The notes below the pieces were generated by a model. It had not been told where the DNA came from. It saw only the letters and a program-made list of their open reading frames with translations, and ran no database searches. DNA of 64,000 bases, taken from assembly GCA_035079385.1 (NCBI GenBank), contig JAVHKY010000061.1, positions 1,798,001-1,862,000 of the forward strand, read 5' to 3'. Positions 36,354-48,318 of this stretch are shown piece after piece. The DNA is from Aspidiotus rigidus. Lineage: Eukaryota > Arthropoda > Insecta > Hemiptera > Diaspididae. How positions within the stretch are numbered: the first letter of the stretch is position 1; every line of letters starts with the position of its first letter. Both the position numbers and the translations under genes were made by a program.

Positions 36354-36536
36354 ATTATAATATTATAAGATAACATGAACGGCTTATACAAGAAAAAATA
36401 CGATGGTATAGGTAAGACAAAACAAGAAAACGTACATGTACTGTCTACTTAATTAGAAATATTCGCAAGAAATATAAAAAAGGAAACAAAAAATTAATAA
36501 TGAATGAAGCAAGAAAAAAAAATTTTAGAAAGATAA

Positions 36537-36787
36537 TCAAAAAGGAATTATACGATGTACAGTTACTGTATGCTTTTTGAGATGCGATTTGTGATGAAAT
36601 TCTTTTTCGCAATATTCGCACCTGAACTGTTTTTCTTTTCCACATTCCAATTTAAGATGTACCGTCAGATTACCTTTGTACTTATATTGCCGTCCGCAAC
36701 CATTCGGGCATGGAAATGTTAACAATGTAGAAGACGTCGGCGGAGTTGACGCGGGTGATGAAGTAGGAAATATAAACCTTGAAGTAT
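36537..36787 (-). CDS. lola: lola alternative 3'-terminal exon, two zinc fingers
   Basis: A TTTCAATGTGCGCAG acceptor (weaker pyrimidine tract than most) is followed by two bases, then 82 codons and a stop. A Ser/Thr/Pro-rich lead of 25 residues precedes finger 1 (C26, C30, H43, C48; CPNGCGRQYKYKGNL). The consensus linker GKEKQF leads to finger 2 (C56, C59, H72, H77). The tail is RIIPF. With the exon at 17016 it is nearest the array consensus, possibly a recent duplicate of it. It encodes one isoform-specific DNA-binding end of Lola. Confidence 0.9.
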
Positions 36788-38355
36788 CTGCGCACATTGA
36801 AACAGAACGCAAACCACACATTATTAAATAAAATCATCTTGTACTCCACAATTGAGCTTTTTTTTCATAACAAATTGGCTCTAACGAACGATACAACCTG
36901 AATGGATAATCAATCGATTCCGTCAGAACCATTTTAAACAGATACCAGAAGAAGTGAAACTAACTACTGATGTACGAGTATGCTGTATATACACGTGGAA
37001 GATGGACTTTTCAAAATCCAAACGCAACGGCAATTATGATGGTGAAACAGATGACCGTGGTAAAGACGGTGGTCAGAAATTAAATACGTACCGTAATAAT
37101 TACTCATAAACGGTGGTACGGGTTATGTTTTAGACTTTCTTTTCTGTACGTACAATTTCGAAATTGAAGATTATTAACAATTCATAATTGAACGATTTTT
37201 TTCACCGCGAGATTCTCAAGCCCAGACTACGGAGATTCGAGAAACTTGTTTATTTATTTATTTTTTTGGGATCTTCTCCTTCTTATTCTTCACATAATTT
37301 CGTGAAGTATAGTTCTAAGAAAGCTAGAAACAACTTACTCTTTGCTTAAGGCAATAAAATTCCTAATGGATAGTGTAGTTCCCTACTATCATATGAAGCT
37401 TGGTGCCTGAAGTTTTTCCAAGTCCATATATAGCTCGAGAGTCAAAATTGTTCTAAGCCCCCCCCCCCTCTCTGTAACGTCATCAACCTCAGGCCGCTCG
37501 CGGACGCGCTCGCACTTCATGGACAAAAATTTCTGTAAAGTATACCCCAATCGAAAAAGATAGCGGGTTCCCCGCTAAAAAAAAATTGGAGCCGCTAGGA
37601 TTCGAACCCCGAAGTAAAATTTTTAAAATTAGCGTAGCGTGAAGATGAGAAAACAATTTTTTCAAACTTGCCCTTGTTTGTGGCCAGGATATTTACGGCC
37701 GAAAAAAATTCGCTTGTAACACAGTGAACGCGTGGAAGCACAAATGTACTGATTACAGAAATGTACCGCAGCATTATGCATAAATAAATTTTATCCGGGG
37801 TAATTTTTACGAAAAAATGTTTCAATCAATGCAGAAAATGAGCATATTGTAGGTGTTTATCTAAATTTGCGCATTTTAATTTTAGAAATTTCGGAGACAA
37901 AAGGGTGAGCAGTTTTTGAGAAATCCAAGAATATTTTCACTCGCTCATATAGCTCTTGAAGTATTTTATGTAGTTATTTGATGAGAACAGAAGACGTAGA
38001 TGTTAGTCTGAATTGTTTGATTATGTAATTACGAGTATATTGAAAATTAAATGAATAGTTGTTATTTTTCCCTCAAGACTGAATTAGGATTTGATCCAAT
38101 AAAGTGGAAGACGTATTCAACGAGAAGTGTTTTTTAGTTTATATGTATTTATGTATATTTGTCTACTATGCATTTCCTTGACAAGTATTGAACTTTGCAA
38201 TTTTATTTCGTACTCGGTACGTGTAGTAACAAATCTTTGATTTGTAAAATTTATCGCTAGGAGGATATGATAGAATATGGAAGCAACTTCCGAACAGGAT
38301 AGTACATGGTTGGTACTGCTGATGCAACTGCATATAAGCTTTTCTTTCTTTGTTC

Positions 38356-38390
<35 letters not shown>

Positions 38391-39295
38391 TCCTCCTCTC
38401 AAACGCGTATGCATGCTTACTTTTGGAGTCCTGAAAACGAAGTTTTTATCATGTAGGGTCTTTGAGTAATCTGCGTTTATTGAAAAAAGACTATTGTAAA
38501 TTTTAGCAAGGAGAAAGTAATTCTGATTCAATCATAGTTTTTTTGGTCAAAATAACAAGTCTTTCACAGTAATATTTACTATAATATCGTTTTATTTATA
38601 ATTATTGTACTATAGTTTTTGAATCATTATGATTATATTCTTCGATTGGGCCGATTTTTTTTTACTATATTTACCCCCAAAGTTTTTGTTTTACTAAAAT
38701 TCAAAATTATGTGACAGTAAGATCTCAGTTTTCATTGAACCGATTGCCTCGTTTCTTTCTTTCTTTTTTTTAGTTTTCAAATACACGTACGCGTGCAGTC
38801 CCTTATTTGAATGCTGCCAGGAAGATTCGAACTTACAGGAGGAGAGCTTTCACTGGCTTGTGAGAAGATCCATCATTTTCTACAAAATCTAAAAGAAAGA
38901 GATAAAGTTGGAGTAAGGTGCGCGGAGGAAAATATAAACGTTTACTTTATTTCTTCAACAGAGTTCAACAGCTTGGAAAAAAAAAAGTAAATTTGATTTT
39001 AGTAAGTACCATGATATGAGGACGTATCATATAAGACAGCAGTTATAGTTGACGCGTTTTACCACAATTCATTCAGAAAAGCGAATCAGGTATGTCAATC
39101 AAGAAGGCACGTATAACACAATTTTTTACAAATTCATATACCTTCTATATTTTTATCAGTTCTGTCATTCATAAAATGACCATTCCCTGTTCTTAAAAAT
39201 AGATGAAAACAGTGAATTATTATTATTGTGTTAGTTATTGAATAAAGGCGTTTATTGAATTGAATTATAAAAAATTGTGCTCATGCGAAGACACT
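36788..39295. other. Intron with simple repeats; no gene recognised
   Basis: 37385-37470 carries CTATCATAT...AGCTCGAG pieces as at 24864. A box-B-like GGGGTTCGAATCCTAGCGGC (minus) near 37590-37612 may be a SINE scrap. (TTTC)n lies at 38341-38392 and underlies the minus open frame there. A TTTATT at 39250 (AATAAA, sense strand) sits 45 bp past the stop of the next exon. Confidence 0.5.
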
Positions 39296-39531
39296 TCACA
39301 ATTCATCAATAATATTATGAACTATAGAACGATGAATTTTCAGACTGAATTTACGACTAAATAGTTTGGAGCAAATATTGCATTTGAATTGTTTATCAAC
39401 GCCACACTCGTATCTTAAGTGTTGAAAAACCGACTTATAATTTTTATAGCTTTTTCCACAAAATCTTGGACACAAGTATCCACTGCGCGTCAGCATGATG
39501 GTGGATCCATAGGTTTGTCTTAAAGTCTCAC
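39296..39531 (-). CDS. lola: lola alternative 3'-terminal exon, two zinc fingers
   Basis: Acceptor GATTTTATCAACAG is followed by two bases, then 77 codons and a stop. Nineteen lead residues precede finger 1 (C20, C24, H37, C42), which reads CPRFCGKSYKN: the Asn of CPN is Arg. The linker is GVDKQF. Finger 2 has C50, C53, H66 and H71 (CNICSKLFSRKFSLKIH). The tail is NIIDEL. AATAAA lies on the sense strand about 45 bp past the stop. Of all exons, its second finger is the one that the degenerate exon at 219-406 most resembles. It is a Lola isoform-specific DNA-binding end. Confidence 0.89.
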
Positions 39532-39632
39532 CTGTTGATAAAATCATTTTCTTATTAATATAATAAGACAAATAGGAACTCTACACACGATGTACTTACA
39601 ACAGCCGGACTTCTTCAATTGTATTCACATAT

Positions 39633-40165
39633 TCACATCAGATATAATAAATAATTTGTACGTTTTAAGCACGAAGTACGCTGAAAAAGCTTCGGCTTAA
39701 TGCGAAATAGTAAATCAATATTATTTCCATCCTTTGTTCTACCTGATGAAGGTTGAATTTTATATTGATTATTATGATGATATAAGTTAATTGATAACCC
39801 TCCTTCAATTAAATTGAGATTATCAACTCTATTCGCAAATTTATCATTATTTTGAACATTCATTAGAAATTCCATCCCTTCTAAAGCTTTATCAAACAGA
39901 TTCTCATATTTTTTACATTTAGCTACTCTTTGTGGATCTTTATCTACTGGAAGTAGACCACCTAAAATGGACCAAAAATATAACATATTATATAATATTG
40001 TCATTGTCATTGTCATTTTTAATATTTATGATAACTTTCTTATTTGCAAGAATTTGGAGGAGTTCAACGTAAAAACCAGCCCTAAGCGTATCATACCTAT
40101 TTATATTAATTCTAAAACATTTATTTACTATCCGTTGATAAATAGAATGTTTTCTTCCTGACTAC
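39633..40165 (-). pseudogene. Broken coding remnant of a large DNA element (polymerase-B/polinton-associated family)
   Basis: Minus-strand coding texture runs through a frameshift. The first segment contains INRYDTLRAGFYVEL and KKVIINIKND. After a shift in a GACAAT repeat comes YFWSILGGLLPVDKDPQRV and ISINLY-type sequence. I recall this order (NI.RY.PLR.S.Y..LP, K..INIKN.D.KCF.WS.L, L.PVDK.P.RV) from multicopy insect proteins that precede a type-B DNA polymerase in polinton/Maverick-like elements. No polymerase motifs are visible. Frameshifts, stops and two later insertions show it is dead. Confidence 0.5.
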
Positions 40166-40175
40166 GAGCCATTAT

Positions 40176-40616
40176 TAGTAATTAAATAAATGAAGAATTA
40201 CACGCACCTAACAGTTTCTTCGCTAATATTACTCACCTATTTGCCATCATTGTTTCAACTCAATTCTTTCACCCTCTCTAATGTTCTTATTTTACACTCA
40301 TTTAGTATTTGTACCCGATGTGATGATGGACGCTCTACTGCGCCCAAAACCGCTCGTCGTAATTGTTATCGAACATTTAAACAAAATTTCTACCTATTGA
40401 CTTATAATTTGTTTTGATTAAAATCTATTCATTTTAATTTTCTACCTCTCGACTTATATTCCGATTTGCTTTGATTTGATTATTTTATTTTACCTCCATT
40501 TACTTTTCAAAAACTTTTTCAAAAATTTGTTTTTAAAAAAAGTTGTGATTAGAATTTGTGTTCAATTAGCGAAGAAACTGTTACGTGCGTGTAATTCTTC
40601 ATTTATTTAATTACTA
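40176..40616. mobile_element. Inverted-repeat element, 51-bp arms
   Basis: Arms 40176-40226 and 40566-40616 are reverse complements with one mismatch, starting TAGTAATTAAATAAATGAAG. The 339-bp interior is AT-rich and non-coding. It splits the coding remnant at 39633-40165 from that at 40617-41015. No clear target-site duplication was found. Confidence 0.75.
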
Positions 40617-41015
40617 TCAATTGATACTAAAACCCAAATAGTACCTTGTAAATTATTCTGTATATTTTCAAGTCTTTTTTTTTACACCTATAATCTGTAA
40701 TATTATTATACATCTCATCCAAGATAGATTCACAAGGAAATATATAATTTGTAGTTTGCAAATCCATTTGATCACTCTCAATAACTTCTGAATGACCTCT
40801 TCTTTCATAAATTGCTGTAACCCGAGAATTAGCTCAAATTGCATCATGTAAATTTATCCATTTTTTAAGAAGACTAAAAGTAGGTTTTCTCATTATAACT
40901 AGAAACTCATCAAAGTCCATTCATTTTGAATTTCAAATTGTGTATGTCTAATTTCAAAATATTCAGCTACAAATTGAGGTTTAATTTTTAAATCCTTCTC
41001 CTTAGTAGATCTAGA
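40617..41015 (-). pseudogene. Second coding scrap of the disrupted large DNA element
   Basis: The minus strand reads KIKPQFVAEYFEIRHTQF, then after a frameshift FLVIMRKPTFSLLKKWIN, then (past a stop) ANSRVTAIYERRGHSEVI. Coding texture is clear but the family is not identified. Its position and strand suggest the same element as 39633-40165. Cut on the other side by the MITE at 41018. Confidence 0.45.
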
Positions 41016-41017
41016 TA

Positions 41018-41541
41018 CAGTAAAACCTCCCTTAGCGGACACCTCCAAATTTCGGACTCGTCTAAGTAACGGACATTTTTTTGGGAACGGAAATATTTTG
41101 ACTGTTTATGTCGAAATACCGGATACTTTATCCGGATTTTTGGGGCACTTTTTCTGTTTTCATGCTCAATTTTTCGATTCAAATGAATAAATTAGGTAGG
41201 TAGCACGCAGTTATTGAAAAATAATGATAAAAAATGCTATTGTTTTATTTTTCTACATTTTTTAATTTTCTTTTTAATAATATTTTTGAGTTTTATTTGA
41301 GTGATGGAAAATCCAAATCAAACTTCATTGATTAACAAAATATCCTACCACGAGGAAATTCTTTTTATTTTTTCACTTCATTTAATACTGTGATTTTGGT
41401 AAAATTATCTGTATAGAACATCATCATGAATACCTTTTTTTTTTTTTTTTTTCTTTCTTGTCTCCTGTGAATACCGGACACCTCTAAATAACGGACAAAT
41501 TTCAGGTGACCGCGAGTGTCCGCTGGTCACAGGTTTTACTG
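41018..41541. mobile_element. pogo/Tigger-like MITE
   Basis: Flanked by TA at 41016-41017 and 41542-41543. The ends CAGTAAAACCTCCCTTAGCG and (inverted) CAGTAAAACCTGTGACCAGC continue into GGACACTC/GGACACCTC. CAGT ends, TA duplications and repeated GCGGACA/ACGGACA units are typical of Tigger-type elements. 524 bp without transposase. Confidence 0.8.
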
Positions 41542-41754
41542 TATATCATCATCAAACTTGAATGGAGTTCCAGTAAGCCTTGTATTCATTTCTTTTATCA
41601 ACTTTTTGTAAAAAAAACGAGTACTACACCCGTCACAATTGTGGCAGAAAGAGGAGGAAATGAATTTTCTAGACATTTTAGAAGTCACAGATCATCGCTA
41701 CGTCATGAAAAAAATTTCAGGTTTCCTTATATAGGGATATGAGGATATAAATAA

Positions 41755-41920
41755 ATCAAAATTTGTCCGGACTTCTCCAAGATTACTGGATAGATTTTCT
41801 TGAAACTTGGCCAAGTTGTAGTATTATATCTGAAGTTGTGCACCTGCATTTTTTTTGACGATTGGATCAGTAGTTCTCCAGATTTATCCAATTTTTTAAA
41901 AAATTTCCTACTCCCATAAC
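41755..41920 (-). repeat. Repeat family A fragment, inverted orientation
   Basis: The reverse complement contains GAACTACTGATCCAATCGTC, ATGCAGGTGCACAACTTCAG and CTTGGCCAAGTTTCAAG, matching the 168-bp unit at 2358. Confidence 0.65.
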
Positions 41921-42599
41921 TCTGATATGGTTTACTAGATTTTTTCGAATGTTGATGTATTGTAATTTACAAGACTAAAAATATGAATGTTTACACTTGG
42001 TCTTGATACAATGTCTAGTTAGTGAGAAATCTCAAATTGAAGCGTGAACTAATTTGAGGAAATTTGCAAATACTCAAGCTACCAATATTTTTGTAGTATT
42101 AAACTTCAGGTAGTCGCTTTTGTCATGAAAAGCAAGTGAAGGGTAACCTTTGATTACTGATTACATAGATTGTCAGTGTAGTTGTAGCTGTAAATTGTCA
42201 GTATAGTTGTAGCGTAGTAGTTTTATTCATTTTTTGGGTTACCTGTAGATGAGATAAGTGATGAAATGGGTGTGTGTGTGAGTCTACAATAACCAACATT
42301 AAAAGATGCTAGAGAATCGGGCATGATCAAGAATGAATTAGAGAGGCAAGAGATGGTGAGGATGTGTGTATGTGTCTTATTGAGAAAATGATTCATCGAA
42401 TAAATTGTAGTACTAGTTAATGTTTAAGCAAAAAACTTGATTGTAGGTAGAGGTGAAAAGTCGTGCGTTGCTTACGCGACTGCGCGTAAGCATCTTTTTT
42501 GTTAATGTAAAAGTAATTTGCCATATTTTTGGTTGAAGTTATCTTGATTGAGTTAATTTTTGTAACAATATGAAACATAATTCATTCAACTTTTCTACT

Positions 42600-43262
42600 A
42601 CTTCTCTTCATCCAAAAACTATATAAACTCTATAGTTTCTTGAGTAGATTTTTATTTGTTGTGTAGTTTTATTTGCGTAGAAGTTATGTACTTTGAAAAA
42701 CTGAATCCATTGAGCAATAGTTGTATCTCTTTTTCCACTATCCTTTTTTATGACACTTATTGAAATTTAATTTTTAGAATTTGTTTTCAATTCTACTTGT
42801 AATCCATAAGGAAAAATTTTTTATAAGGATCTTTTTTTTTTTCAATAAGAATATTATAGCAATATTTTGGTTTCAAATGTATTTTGTAAGATACAGAATA
42901 TATAACTGCACCACGAGTAAACCTTATCAGCTGTTTTCTTTTTTCATAATCATTTTTCAAATTTTCTTTTATTTTTATTGTACCTAGTATTCTTGAAATG
43001 ATGTATTCTTACATTTTTTACACCAGTTTTGATTTCTATTAAATTCTTGTATAGGTGTTTTTCTCTTTTTTACATTTAGTACAATATTTACCATTTCCAA
43101 ACAACTTTATTGTAAACATTAGTCTTCTTAAGAATTCATCAACATCATATTCTTCAAAAGTTGATCCTTTTTCTATCATTAAAGATTATTATTCTCTGAA
43201 TCTATTTTATCCAAGAAAGTTTATTCATTGTTACAAGTATCATATAAAGCATGATCAGTAAC
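42600..43262 (-). pseudogene. AT-rich coding remnants, possibly the same large DNA element
   Basis: The minus strand reads GSTFEEYDVDEFLRRLMF, then a frameshifted CTKCKKEK...WCKKC pair of CxxC knuckles, and farther along TIAQWIQFFKVHNFYANK. The CxxC...CxxC pattern resembles small zinc knuckles of recombination-endonuclease-VII-like proteins. Extremely A/T-rich codon use matches 39633-41015. Family assignment is tentative. Confidence 0.35.
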
Positions 43263-43374
43263 TAAAGTGTGTGTATCAGAAAGTTTCATTTTGATCTCTA
43301 ACCAATACTTGCTTGCAAGATGGGCATAGAGTCGCTAGTAGGTACAAAAAATGTATTTGTAGAGAAATGAAAAC

Positions 43375-43690
43375 AAAACAAAATTTAAGGCTCCAAGTGC
43401 TGAGGGAAGCAAGATACAAGGGTACTAAATCTTCAGGTAGGGAAATGAATAAAATATCATTGAAAAAAAAAATTCAATGAACTCTTCCTCAAGAATAAAC
43501 CAAGAATGAACCTTTTAAATAAAAAGCTTTCCATCACAATACACGTACTGATAACAGGATAGGGAAATCATTTTCTCGTACTGATAACAAAAAGAATAGG
43601 GAAATCCTTTCCTCGTAATGTATGTAATACAGAGAAATCTTTCAAAAAATGAAAATTTCTCTAGAACTACTCATCCGATCCTCAAATATC
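43375..43690 (+). repeat. Repeat family A fragment
   Basis: GCTCCAAGTGCTGAGGGAAG, GATACAAGGGTACTAAAT, CAATACACGTACTGATAAC and CTAGAACTACTCATCCGATC align with 2120-2400. Confidence 0.7.
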
Positions 43691-45060
43691 GCTCGCTGCA
43701 TTCGCGTTACAACTCATTTATTTCATCGTGGAAAATCTCACTCATAAAAAGACACCTACTAGTTCTAGAGAGCCGACTTCAATTGTGATATCTATGGTGT
43801 TTCAAATAAATTACCAATATTGAATCGATTAACGTAAAAAGCATAATATGCATTCAGTTTCTCTTACATAAATACCTAATCATAGTGATAATGTCTATGG
43901 CTAATTATAAATTAACGAATACCTATGGTTATAAACAGTTATACCGTACAGATGGGAGAAAAGAATGTGGGCTAAAGTACAATTTTCCGAATCGACAAAT
44001 AGGAAAGTATAAACTTCGATAAGCAAAGATTGTCATTTTCTTATCAATTTCTCAAGACTTTTTTCACTAGTGTGGAACTATAGGTTCATTTCTGAACTAT
44101 GAAATCAGTTTCAATTCCGATAGCATACTCAACTCCTACTCAGTCAAGATAGCGATGTACAATCATGCGTATCCACTCGGCTTCGTCTTGTTTTGCTTAT
44201 GTTGCACTCGGTTTGTATATCGCTATATCTCTTCCAACTATAGTTTAGTAATACGTTCAGCCTATACTATTGGCGCATGGTATATGTGACGATCGTACAG
44301 GGACCGTAGAAGATCGTTTGAGAATTGTACAAGAATGGATTAACGATCAATTTTAGAATAATGAAAATTTGAATTGTTTTAACTTCTTATTATTTCATCA
44401 AACAGTTTACACGAAAAGTTATAAGTACAAACAAGACTAAGTTCATCAACTTGAGCGGATTAAAAAAAAACAATGCAACAAATTAATTTCTCTTCTACTG
44501 GAAAACAATTTCTGATCTACAAGTTTCATTTCTCTCTTGAAGTTGATTTACCGCGAGGGCTGGTCTAAGTTATCGTTTGGAGAAAATGTACGTTGTTAGG
44601 AGTTTAATTTAGGAGTTGTAAATTGTTCTTAAGAGAGGGTAAAATACATCTTATAATTGTTTTCGTGGATCATGACGTCATCTACATTATAATACGCACT
44701 TCGCGAATTCATGGAATTAAGCATATACGACGACGATACGATCTGACGCTATTTTTTCTGTACATATTAAATATGTCTTCGAACAATATTTACACCGTGA
44801 ATTTCGTTAACGAGAAATATGGGTAATTTCTTTAATTTTGAGAATTATGGTGCCATATAGAATAAAGCCAGAAGTGGCGTCACAATATCTTTAGAAAATT
44901 ACTAGATGAAGTACTGCTAACCGTACAAAATATGGAAATCAAATTTCTAATAGAGCTATTGGATGCAACCTATTTTTTTCCTGGAATTTTTTGAAGGGAG
45001 ATATTTATATGAAATACTAGATATAGGGACGTTGAAGATACATTTGACCATCTCGTCAGG
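43691..45060. other. Intron; no gene recognised
   Basis: AT-rich; the plus frames at 44623-44826 and 44963-45277 show no family similarity. Confidence 0.4.
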
Positions 45061-45074
45061 ATTTGAGGTCAGAT

Positions 45075-45160
45075 TTTTCATTTACCAACAACCCCCCTCC
45101 CCTCCTCTAATATTACCCCCGCACGAAAGTATTGTGTCTTTTATACATATATACCATAAC
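45075..45160. repeat. SINE tail-to-head junction fragment
   Basis: TTTTTCATTTACCAACAACC plus a CCCCCCTCC run equals the tail of the SINE at 13192-13529. It is followed directly by CCGCACGAAAGTATTGTGTC, which equals that SINE's head. This is the order expected of a tandem dimer junction. The tRNA-like part is absent. Confidence 0.6.
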
Positions 45161-45706
45161 AGTCAGCCAGCAACGAGGTCAGCACCCCTCTACAGATGCT
45201 CGCAACGTTGCTTGTTGCTGGCGTTTTATTTTGTTATCCTGAACCAACTTCATCCACTCTCATTCTTTCGCCAATAGTAGAAAAATTAAGTCCATTTTTT
45301 TACAAATTTCTCAAAAATGTCTTGACTTCACACTGCGATTACTTTAACCTCATCAAACGAAATTGTTATCATAATACATAAATAAAAGAAAAATTACAAC
45401 AAATTTAGAGATCATTTTATTGCCTAGGTTTCATACTTTGATACAAACTCAAGTGATCCAAATTAAATTTCAAGTAATTCAAAATTAAAGCCAAGACTTC
45501 CTATGATCTTGATTGTCTCAAGTTTTTCTAAAGACGTTTCGATTGAAATTGAGGTCGGATCTAACGGGACGTAACAAATTCATCTAGGTAATTAAGCTAC
45601 ACAAAGTTGCTTTCAAATTGATTTCGAACGAAATTTACTTCTAAAGGACACACTCATACGACAAACCTCGATTCAGCACTAGAACAGCGTTGATCCAGAA
45701 ATATAT
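45161..45706. other. No gene recognised
   Basis: Contains CAGTCAGCCAGCAAC near 45163 and CGCAACGTTGCTTGTTGCTG near 45207 with partial self-complementarity; otherwise unremarkable intron. Confidence 0.35.
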
Positions 45707-46869
45707 ATGTTACAGTGAAAGTTGATAATCAGTTAGTGTTGATAATGACTAGTAATTAGCGACAATCCTGTTAGTGACTGTTGATGATTTATAAATTTTT
45801 GTCAAAATTTACTAGGTATTGTCAACATTTTCTAGTGATTTCTGGCAATCGCTGGCAGCTTGCAGCGAATGTTGATAATTAGAGCTACAATTACTTGGTT
45901 TTTGTCAAAAAAAATTTATTTGACCGAAAAGAAGAACACCGAAAAATCCTAGCTCTAATGGTAATGAACTACAAACATATGCAATGTATTAACAGTTTGC
46001 TGTAGGAAAACATACCTACAGCGAAGATAGAATAATTACCTTTGGAGCTAGACACTGTGTACTATGACTAGTACCAATACCAAAATTGAACGGTAAGGAA
46101 TTTAATATTTGTACAGCACGCCTGTACATGATATTTTTTCTACTGTCTTATCTGAAATTACTTCCTCTATGATTCAGCTGTCTTCAGTCCTCGACCGTGT
46201 TATACTTAGTTATGATCAGCCACAAGCGAAGCGAATGAAACATCAGTCGGGCAAAAATATTCCCCCCATCAAAAATTAGAGATACAGTTGGCAGGCGCAC
46301 TGTTGGAAGACTAATGCGCGGAATGTACTGGTCTGCGTGTTGGACATCACAGAAGACAATTTTTTCAAGTAGGGTACTCAAAACGGTATTCAAAAACAAC
46401 TGTACGCACGTTCCCAATTTTTGTTATCACACAGAAACATCACTCCGCTCAGTAGCTAGTACAGACTGTCAGCAATGGACGATGTTTTGTGCAATGTTTG
46501 TGACACCAAGCAATGCCTCTGCTTGAAACATGGTGTGCTGTGTAACTCCAAGTGCCACAGAAGTACTTTATGCTACAATAAATGGTAAACGTTATGTAGT
46601 TTTTTTAACCACCGCATAATTCATTATCAGAAAATTGAATTCTCATTACCTCTTTGATTACTAATCGGTAATATTAGAAACACGTTTTTCAACATTCACT
46701 ACGCGCTGCTAACGATTGTCAATAATCACTAGTTAATGTCATCAATACCTAGTTAATGTTAATGAAAAAATTTTATTATAAACTTTACCTAAAACAGTAC
46801 GTCAATGTCAAGAATCACTAGCCATTATCAACATTAACTGATTGAATTATCAACTTTGACTGTAACATA
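45707..46869 (+). mobile_element. TIR element with GTTGATAAT subterminal repeats and a Cys-rich motif
   Basis: The ends TATGTTACAGTGAAAGTTGA and (inverted) TATGTTACAGTCAAAGTTGA match with one mismatch. Many GTTGATAAT, CACTAGT and GTCAACATT units fill both subterminal regions. On the plus strand at about 46475-46590, an open frame encodes LCNVCDTKQCLCLKHGVLCN followed by SKCHRS, a complete Cys-rich motif of the kind only half kept at 29420. No DDE transposase was found. Confidence 0.75.
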
Positions 46870-47042
46870 CATTATATTATAGCTTAGTAAACGTTCAAGT
46901 AAGTTATAGATCTCCTGAGCGAGATCTCGTTAAAGGTTTTTTGGTTATGCGCTCGTATTTCATGACAACTGCGCGAGTGATGAGAAAATAAAAACGAGAA
47001 AATGACAAATAATAATCATCATACTCTATATCATAGTACGTA
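46870..47042. other. 3' flank of the exon at 47043-47239
   Basis: AT-rich. No obvious AATAAA on the sense strand is visible within 60 bp of the stop. Confidence 0.35.
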
Positions 47043-47239
47043 TTACAATAATATTTCATGAACGACTCCAAGATGCGTTTTCAATGTCGTTTTTCGTAAA
47101 AAACATTTACCACAAACGTGGCATTTAAAATTTTTTGCTCGTCCGCATTCGTAACGAACGTGAAATCTCAAACTTCCTGCGCTCGAGTAACTCTTACCAC
47201 ATTTTCCAGGACATTGAAATTTTCTCTCTGGATGTACAT
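47043..47239 (-). CDS. lola: lola alternative 3'-terminal exon, two zinc fingers (short)
   Basis: Found by direct reading. Acceptor TTTCTTCATCTCATTTCTAG is followed by two bases, then 64 codons and TAA at 47043-47045. Finger 1 has C9, C13, H26 and C31 in CPGKCGKSYSSAGSL (the Asn of CPN is Gly). The linker is GRAKNF. Finger 2 has C39, C42, H55 and H60 (CHVCGKCFLRKTTLKTH) and an extra Cys at 45 where others have a variable residue before Phe. The tail is EILL. All eight ligands are intact. It is an isoform-specific DNA-binding end of Lola, flanked by TIR elements on both sides in the introns. Confidence 0.88.
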
Positions 47240-48318
47240 CTAGAAATGAGATGAAGAAAGAAAAAATTACATTAGCACGTAGCTTCTAGCATTATAAGTA
47301 TATAGTACAGAGACAGGGATAGATAAGCGCGCAAACTCTCCATTTGTCATAATTATGTCTGCAGCTGAAGTGAACACCGTCACATTTATTCCATAGCGAG
47401 TGAAGTGGCAAAAAGTTCAATTATAGCTAGAAAGCCAATTAATCATAAATTTTTACTCACTCCTTCATCATCTTCAGAAGATTTTTTGCGGCTCCTCCCC
47501 TCCCCCTTTCACCTAATCGTCTACGATTTTCCTGAAATTGATTTGTCTTTTATGTACATACAAATACCATTTCCGACGGACTTCACTTTGATCACAATTT
47601 GTCTCGTTACAGTATAGGTGTTATAGAAGTACCTTCCACCCTGTACTATTCTCTACAGCTAGTGAACACCGAATATATTGATTCTACGCTAGAATAAATT
47701 TCACAAATATTTTAAAGTAGAGATTCAGCAATAGTGTACCAGCAAAAAAAGTAATAAAAATAATACTTGATCAAAATGATGGGAGGGATGGATTATGAAA
47801 CGACAGAACACAAATTTTTGCTCATTTCCAATGGGGTGAGACATTAACCCTTGGTTACCAAGGTAGAAAGTATTGTATTAAAAGGCATAAGCACCTAACT
47901 AATAGAAATTTATTCAAACTGAGTTCGGCATCCTTCGAAAAGACTCCTTTACCGCCACTTCGATCCATAATAGATCACTCCGTCTAACGATTCACAAGAT
48001 GGGCTGCAAATTTTCATATTCATTTCTTCCTCACTCTCACTCTCCCTCTTTCAAGTTCAGCTCAGGGGGTCGAGAACAAAAACATCGAAAGTATTGCCAA
48101 AATCAATGAGCTCAACATAAACATCCGACTCCTCATACGTAGAAAAAGACCTCGTCTCCTCTTATTTCGAGCAGCTACCTCTCTCTCTCTCTCTCAGCCG
48201 GGCTAGGAAGGGGAAAAATGGCTCAACCTTTTTTCTTTTTGGGCAAATTTTCATAAGCCTTAGCTGTCGAGCTACGAGTACGTCGCCTCGACTACAAAGT
48301 AGGATTTTACCCCTTCTT
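47240..48318. other. Intron; no gene recognised
   Basis: Pyrimidine-rich stretches around 48030-48200 with a short (CT)n; no coding signal. Confidence 0.4.

Noticed and set aside
38166..38531. Lys/Glu/Arg-rich minus ORF
   Set aside because: Its charged run is the (TTTC)n simple repeat read in reverse.
45105..45115. TAATATTAC, the nonanucleotide of circular Rep-encoding viruses
   Set aside because: It lies at a SINE junction with no Rep-like ORF or stem-loop of the right form; chance match in AT-rich DNA.
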